28,869 nucleotides of DNA from JBGCDD01 sp045105075 (GTDB taxonomy: Bacteria; Pseudomonadota; Alphaproteobacteria; Rhodobacterales; Rhodobacteraceae). The notes under the pieces were generated by a model. It made no database searches. It was not told the origin of the DNA and saw nothing but the letters and a program-made list of their open reading frames with translations. The stretch spans positions 1 to 28,869 of the forward strand of contig JBGCDD010000145.1 of NCBI GenBank assembly GCA_045105075.1, given 5' to 3'. Below, one piece after another: positions 24,494-28,869 of this stretch (positions are counted from its first letter, which is position 1; every line of letters starts with the position of its first letter). The translations under genes and the position numbers were made by a program.

Positions 24494-25832
24494 CCCAGCC
24501 GCCTGAAAGGCATAAACACGGGCGCCGGGCACGCGTCGGATCGAGCAAGTTGCGCGTTGTTCATTTGCGCGGGCGATACATCTTCCGGAAAAAAGATTAC
24601 CAAGGTTCAGGTTTCGCAATGCGACGGAGTGACGATCGTTGGCCCGCTTTGCCCGGACCTTTTGGCGCCGCGATGAAACCGACGGTGATCGTTGCAAACA
24701 TCGGGTCTGCCTGGGCCAAAGCTCTGGGCCGAGCGTGAAAGGTCGCTCGGCTCGCAACACCAGTTGCCAGATCAGTGTCGATCAATGCGCTATCAGACGC
24801 TGTTTCCCGAAATCCGCCCGCGTCGATGGCACAACTGTCCACAGAGCATCCCTGATCCGCTCTCACATCGTCATCTGCGCCAGCGGCAAAGCCTGCAACA
24901 ACACCTTCATTGCCTTCGGTGCTTTCACCAACCTTCATTGTGCCAGTGACGCGCGCCATCTTGCGTTGCACCACACCACTTTGCATGTTGGTCGTGGCGA
25001 GACCGACAGGGCCAAAGCAACAATTTCAACTTGCGCATGAAGCTCTCCGCTGAGAGCAAAACCTAGGCTGGGAGGTTCCCGCCGAGGGCAGGGCGGTTGG
25101 GTTTGACCCATTCTGCGCGGGGCCCGTTGGGCTGCACCTGTATTTGGATCAGCGCCAAAGACGGCTCAACCCATGAACCGGGCCGCGCATCTTGCCCTGC
25201 GACGAGAATTCGACGTCTGCGTGTACCGTGCGATCCAAAAGTGTTGCGCTGGGATTGCAGGATCATGCGCAGCGTCCGGATCCCGCCCCGTCAACCGATT
25301 TGGACCCAGTGTGAATGACCATGCCCACACCTGGAATCGGATTTCATCAAACACATGTTTTCGCCAATTGATTTTGGTGATCCGTTGGTTTTTGGCGTTG
25401 CAGGTATGTGTCAGCTCACCACGGCGGACCGCTTGCATCGGCCAGATCGTGACGATGAACATGTTTTAGAAACCCAAGGCGAAACCGTCAGGCGATTTGC
25501 GGTTGAAGCGGCCATGTCCTGCCCTTTGAATGCTCCATCGCAGAGATGATCGAAGCAAAAACAGGTGGCTTTGCGCGCGATTCAATCAAAATTCACGCAT
25601 CCGCAATTGTCTTATCAATGCGGCCTGGTTTTTGGCCTGACCCGATTGCGCCAGATGGCTGAGAAAAAGATCCCAGAGTTTGGGGCGAAAGCGCTATTTT
25701 GGCCCAGCTCATGACTGCGGTGTAGGTGATAAGCGCGCCGCGCTATGTCCGCAACAATGCCTTGGCCGGGGCTGGATTTCGCTGAAGTTTGACGTACGCT
25801 TGCGGCAGCGGACACAGAGTCGGAGAGCGCGC
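24494..25832. other. Gene-poor region, probably decayed coding sequence
   Basis: About 1.3 kb without an intact gene I can name. From about 25345 to 25663 a broken + strand frame reads like former protein: FSPIDFGDPLVFGVAG, ETVRRFAVEAAM, and after a shift CSIAEMIEAKTGGFARDSI followed by HASAIVLSMRPGFW, ending in a TGA at 25661-25663. The composition looks coding and not random, but I cannot assign a family. Open frames at 24597-24986 give no recognisable product. The last part holds the promoter and leader of the reductive-dehalogenase-like gene. Confidence 0.45.
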
Positions 25833-27149
25833 ATGCCACCTGAACAAAAGCCAAGCGACGCGCTGTTTCCCAGTGACGCCGCTCCACCCGCCAAGCCAGA
25901 ACGGTTTGCAGGCTCGTCGCATGTTGAGATTACACCCGCGTTCCAACCCTTTGATCAGCCCAATGATATGTTCAGCCGTGGGTTCTGGGACCCGAAGTTC
26001 GCCACCCGGATCACAATGAAATTCTTTCGCTCCTTTGTGAAACCGCGCGAACGGGCGCGGGATGAGGATGGGTTCACCCAGAACGATTTTGCGCTGCGCA
26101 ATGGTCCGTGGGTTGTAACCGAGATGTTCGCCGAAATGCACAAGGCCGCAGGTCGGCGTGACGGGTTCACCGACGATTTTACACCGCACATTCCGCCCAA
26201 GGTCGACAAGGCCGAAACAGGCTCTCCGCGCGAAGCGGCAACTGGGATCAAGAAGGTCGCAAAGCTCTACGGGGCCGATCTGGTTGGGATCACTGACTAC
26301 GATCCGAAATGGACCTATCATTCCAAGTTCTCGGCCCGCACCGGCACGTCGCGACCGCTTGAGTTACCTGAAGGGCTGACGAGCGTCATCGTGCTGGGCA
26401 AAGCGATGGAATATGACATCATCCGCATGTCGCCGTCTGCCACAGCATCGGCAGGACCCGCTTCGGGCTATGCGGAGGATGCCATCACCTTGCTGGCGCT
26501 GGCGCAGTACATCCGTTCGCTTGGGTACAAAGCCGTGGCCAACCAGAACGACACAACGCTGGCCATCCCTTATGCGATCAAGGCTGGATTGGGGGAGTAC
26601 GGGCGCAACGGGCTGTGTATCACGCCCGAATATGGCCCGCGCGTTCGCTTTGGTCGCATCCTGACAGACATGCCGATGGCCCATGACAAACCTGCCGCAT
26701 TTGGTGTCGAACAGACCTGCGATATCTGCCGTCGCTGCGCCAACAACTGCCCACCGCAAGCCATCGATCACGGTGCACCGTCCACTTACACGTACAACCG
26801 CTCCAATATTCCCGGCATCAAGAAATGGACGACGGATGCAGAGAAATGTTTCAAGTTCTGGGTGTCACGTGGCACCGACTGTGCCAATTGCATTCGGACC
26901 TGCCCCTACAACAAAGACGCCACCCATTTGTGGTCGCGGGTGATTTTGCGGATGTTGCGCCACGCGCCGCTGCGCCGTCTGGCACTGAAGCTCGATGACC
27001 GCACGCGCCTGCACGATCAAATCGCGCCGTCCGCATGGTGGAAAGGGCGGATCAAGACGCTGGAGCGGGCCAAGGACAGCGCACCAGACGCCGAACTGGC
27101 GGCCCATCAGAGCAAGCTGAAGGCTCTGCGCGATGCGCGACCGTCCTAG
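25833..27149 (+). CDS. Reductive-dehalogenase-like protein with two [4Fe-4S] clusters (cytoplasmic)
   Basis: From the ATG at 25833 (GGAGA before it) this is 438 residues; the frame is open further upstream to 25680, but that part does not look coding. The C-terminal half has C296-x2-C299-x2-C302-x3-C306-P and C339-x10-C350-x2-C353-x3-C357-P, the double ferredoxin-type pattern of RdhA and QueG-like proteins. The middle (about 140-290), with GYKAVANQNDTTLAIPYAIKAG (cited in outline) and LGEYGRNG, matches the corrinoid-binding reductive dehalogenase fold. There is no twin-arginine signal and no membrane anchor gene, so it is not a respiratory RdhAB pair. It also lacks the fused reductase domain of aerobic catabolic RdhA. 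Function is uncertain; dehalogenation is only one possibility. Its stop overlaps the convergent CoA ligase by 4 bp. Confidence 0.8.
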   Translation: MPPEQKPSDALFPSDAAPPAKPERFAGSSHVEITPAFQPFDQPNDMFSRGFWDPKFATRITMKFFRSFVKPRERARDEDGFTQNDFALRNGPWVVTEMFAEMHKAAGRRDGFTDDFTPHIPPKVDKAETGSPREAATGIKKVAKLYGADLVGITDYDPKWTYHSKFSARTGTSRPLELPEGLTSVIVLGKAMEYDIIRMSPSATASAGPASGYAEDAITLLALAQYIRSLGYKAVANQNDTTLAIPYAIKAGLGEYGRNGLCITPEYGPRVRFGRILTDMPMAHDKPAAFGVEQTCDICRRCANNCPPQAIDHGAPSTYTYNRSNIPGIKKWTTDAEKCFKFWVSRGTDCANCIRTCPYNKDATHLWSRVILRMLRHAPLRRLALKLDDRTRLHDQIAPSAWWKGRIKTLERAKDSAPDAELAAHQSKLKALRDARPS

Positions 27150-28438
27150 GCCCCGCGAAGATCGATAATGCGCACCGGTTTGAAGCTGCCTTCGAAGGAC
27201 GTGGCAATTTCCCCGGCTTTCAGCAACACAATGCGCGGTTTCAAACCAAACGTCCGCTGGATCATGTCGGCTGCCGCCTCTGGTGCAGAGTCGTCCGCCG
27301 GTTCAATATAGACGACCAGCTCGTCACGATCGTTTTCCCAAAGGATTTCGACCCGGAAATCGGACACGACGTCGGATCCGAACATCAGGTCTTCCAGGTC
27401 CGTAAAGCCAATGTTGACCCCGCGCACTTTGACAAACCCGGCGGTCCGGTGGGTGTGTTTGACCAGCGGAAAGACATCAAAATCGGTGCCGCGCGCAATG
27501 CCATCGCGCATGGTGACGATGTCGCCGGTGTTCCAACGCAAGAAGGGTGTCGCGTTGTTGGTGACAAGCGCGGTGACGATCAGCAGACCGGGCTCGCCCT
27601 CGGTCACAGGCTCCAGCGTGTCCGGGTCCAGGACTTCCGGATAGCAAAAATCGGACCAGAAGCGGAAGCCGTCGCAGGCCGCATCTTCGCAACCCAGCAT
27701 CATCACCTCGGTCATGCCGTAGCAATCGCGCACGTCTGCGCCCCAGAGTGCGGACAGTTTGGCGCGCTTGGAAGACGACAGCGGCTCGGCGGAACACAAG
27801 ATACGCTCGACACTGGCCCGTGGCAGGTCGAACCCTTCGGATTTCGCCAGATTGCCCAGTTGGATGCCATAGCTTGCCATGCCGATCCAGGAACTGGGCT
27901 TGAACATGCGGACAAGGTCAAGCTGCGCACCCGACGGCAGGGTATTGCCCCCGCCGGCCCAAACCATGCCGACCCCCATGTCCGACCCACCGCGCGCCAT
28001 CATGTGACCTGCGGGGTGGATGCCCAACGGCAACGACATATGAGTGATGTCATCGGCGGTAAAACCGGCGAGAACCAGCGCGCGTTTGAAACCCATCATG
28101 GCAAAACGGATGTCCTCGGCCGTGCGCGGATAAAACAAGGGTTTGCCGGTCGAGCCACCCGATCGCCAAAACTCAGTCACGTCTTTGCGGGTGTTGATGC
28201 AAAATGTCTCGTAAAACGTCTCGGACGACATTTCGCGCAGCTGTTCCTTGTCGAGAATGGGAATTTTGGCCCATTCCTCAGGCTCGGTCACCGTATCAAG
28301 GGTCACGCCGTCCAGCATGCCCGCGTAAAACGCTGATGTCTGGGCCTGTGCCACTGCATTTTTACGTCGCGCAAGCTGTCGTGTCAGCAATGTTGCGGTG
28401 CTGTTCGGCATGTCCAGATCATCATGCGGTCCGTGCAT
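27146..28438 (-). CDS. Phenylacetate-CoA ligase-family (PaaK-type) AMP-dependent ligase
   Basis: A 430-residue ANL enzyme of the PaaK class: RSGGSTGKP at 92-100 (phosphate loop), CYGMTEV at 239-245, RWNTGDIVT near 325-333 and a GVNIGF.DLED segment near the C-terminal hinge. The length fits PaaK (about 430). It activates an aryl or short carboxylic acid to CoA; the preferred acid is unknown. The start at 28438 is chosen; an internal ATG nine codons later is an alternative. It converges with the reductive-dehalogenase-like gene, overlapping by 4 bp, and is divergent from a TetR-type regulator that may control it. Confidence 0.88.
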   Translation of the reverse strand: MHGPHDDLDMPNSTATLLTRQLARRKNAVAQAQTSAFYAGMLDGVTLDTVTEPEEWAKIPILDKEQLREMSSETFYETFCINTRKDVTEFWRSGGSTGKPLFYPRTAEDIRFAMMGFKRALVLAGFTADDITHMSLPLGIHPAGHMMARGGSDMGVGMVWAGGGNTLPSGAQLDLVRMFKPSSWIGMASYGIQLGNLAKSEGFDLPRASVERILCSAEPLSSSKRAKLSALWGADVRDCYGMTEVMMLGCEDAACDGFRFWSDFCYPEVLDPDTLEPVTEGEPGLLIVTALVTNNATPFLRWNTGDIVTMRDGIARGTDFDVFPLVKHTHRTAGFVKVRGVNIGFTDLEDLMFGSDVVSDFRVEILWENDRDELVVYIEPADDSAPEAAADMIQRTFGLKPRIVLLKAGEIATSFEGSFKPVRIIDLRGA

Positions 28439-28712
28439 TATGTGCTCACTTTCGATGAGGTCCGATGGTCATGGAAGTTTATCGCGCAGCCAAGGTAATT
28501 CAAGCATCGAATGGCCCATACGGCTCCGGATACAGTGGATTGATCCAAACTTCTGCACGAGCGTTTGATCCAGCATTTGGCAATTGGAGTGGCTCCATTG
28601 GGTCTTGTCAGCCTCTATTCACTTGCGTATATTTTTGCCATGCCAGTTAACCCCGTACATTTGAACAAAACGGTTGCGAGACGCTGCTCAATTCACTCCG
28701 GGCGGCTCTGAC
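28439..28712. other. Divergent intergenic region
   Basis: About 270 bp between the PaaK-type gene and the TetR-type gene. It contains GGATACAGTGGAT near 28527, which resembles the GTATAC operator at 9 of 13 positions but is not palindromic; I do not count it as a site. A short + strand open frame (28465-28650) shows no recognisable protein. Nothing else is seen. Confidence 0.45.
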
Positions 28713-28869
28713 TTGGCGCGCGCCGTCACCTCCAAAGCTACGACTGTGTCGCGCGCAGATCGCGAAAAGGCCAAGATCTGGATCGAAGGTGCTTTGCGCA
28801 TGATTGTTCAGAACGGTGTTTCTGCCGTCAAGGTCGAGCCCCTTGCGCGCACATTGAAAGTGTCAAAGG
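28713..28869 (+). CDS. TetR-family transcriptional regulator, N-terminus (partial, runs off right edge)
   Basis: About 52 codons. The translation has REKAKIWIEGALRMIVQNG and VSAVKVEPLARTLKVSK, the TetR_N helix-turn-helix ('I..aAl.l....G...vtv..iA..lgvsk'). The start is unclear: a TTG at 28713 or a GTG at 28746; no strong ribosome site is seen, and an upstream in-frame TGA limits the frame. It is probably the regulator of the divergent PaaK-type gene. Confidence 0.7.
   Translation, partial: MARAVTSKATTVSRADREKAKIWIEGALRMIVQNGVSAVKVEPLARTLKVSK

Noticed and set aside
28527..28539. GGATACAGTGGAT before the PaaK-type gene as a third operator
   Set aside because: Only 9 of 13 positions match and the right half-site is lost; the adjacent TetR-type regulator is a better candidate for control here.
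1..28869. CRISPR arrays, tRNA/rRNA genes, insertion sequences or transposases
   Set aside because: No regularly spaced repeats, no tRNA-like cloverleaf and no transposase-like translation were noticed by eye.

Overview
The window looks like a chromosomal or chromid segment from an alphaproteobacterium, most likely a marine Rhodobacteraceae (Roseobacter-type) organism. The reasons are the moderately high GC, the roseobacter-like protein sequences, and the gene content: a GlxBCD-type glutamate-synthase-like triplet, a branched-chain-amino-acid-type ABC transporter, a RidA-like protein and several CoA ligases. This placement comes from reading the translations, not from a database search.

Left part (1-3330). 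This is a decaying catabolic cluster. A LysR regulator runs off the left edge. A DHDPS-family aldolase remnant follows on the + strand. On the - strand lie frameshifted remnants of an iron-sulfur subunit, a flavoprotein subunit of succinate dehydrogenase/fumarate reductase type, and a class I fumarase. Intact genes start at 3338: a zinc alcohol dehydrogenase and an AMP-forming acyl-CoA synthetase, both on the - strand.

Central part (6741-24493). This is the interesting system. A 13-gene run, all on the - strand and mostly overlapping or a few bases apart (22235 down to 9889), encodes: a glutamine-synthetase-like ligase; bacterial microcompartment (BMC) shell proteins of the pentamer, hexamer and tandem-trimer classes; an opine-dehydrogenase-like oxidoreductase; a CoA-acylating aldehyde dehydrogenase; a malate-dehydrogenase-type enzyme with an unusual N-terminal domain; a RidA-like protein; a complete ABC importer (with LivM and LivG fused); and a GntR/FCD regulator. 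Divergent from it is a sarcosine-oxidase-like flavoenzyme (22330) followed by an SDR. Converging on its 3' end is a three-gene unit for a class II amidotransferase, a GXGXG protein and an FMN glutamate-synthase domain (6785-9830). An identical 13-bp palindrome (GTATACTGTATAC) lies in front of the three-gene unit and in the divergent 22.2-22.3 kb promoter, so these units probably form one GntR-controlled regulon.

Proposed logic (inference). The gene set matches the N-methylglutamate pathway in outline: gamma-glutamylation of an amine, transfer of the substituted amino group by an Mgs/GlxBCD-type enzyme to give an N-substituted glutamate, then flavin oxidation releasing an aldehyde and glutamate. 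Here the aldehyde would be handed to a CoA-acylating aldehyde dehydrogenase in a BMC. I see no phosphotransacylase, alcohol dehydrogenase or class III aminotransferase inside the operon. The malate-dehydrogenase-like and opine-dehydrogenase-like enzymes are therefore candidates for cofactor recycling or for a variant chemistry. The substrate is unknown; a small primary amine or amino compound fits best.

Right part (24494-28869). About 1.3 kb holds no recognisable intact gene. It is followed by a cytoplasmic reductive-dehalogenase-like double [4Fe-4S] protein, a convergent PaaK-type CoA ligase, and the N-terminus of a TetR-family regulator cut by the right edge.
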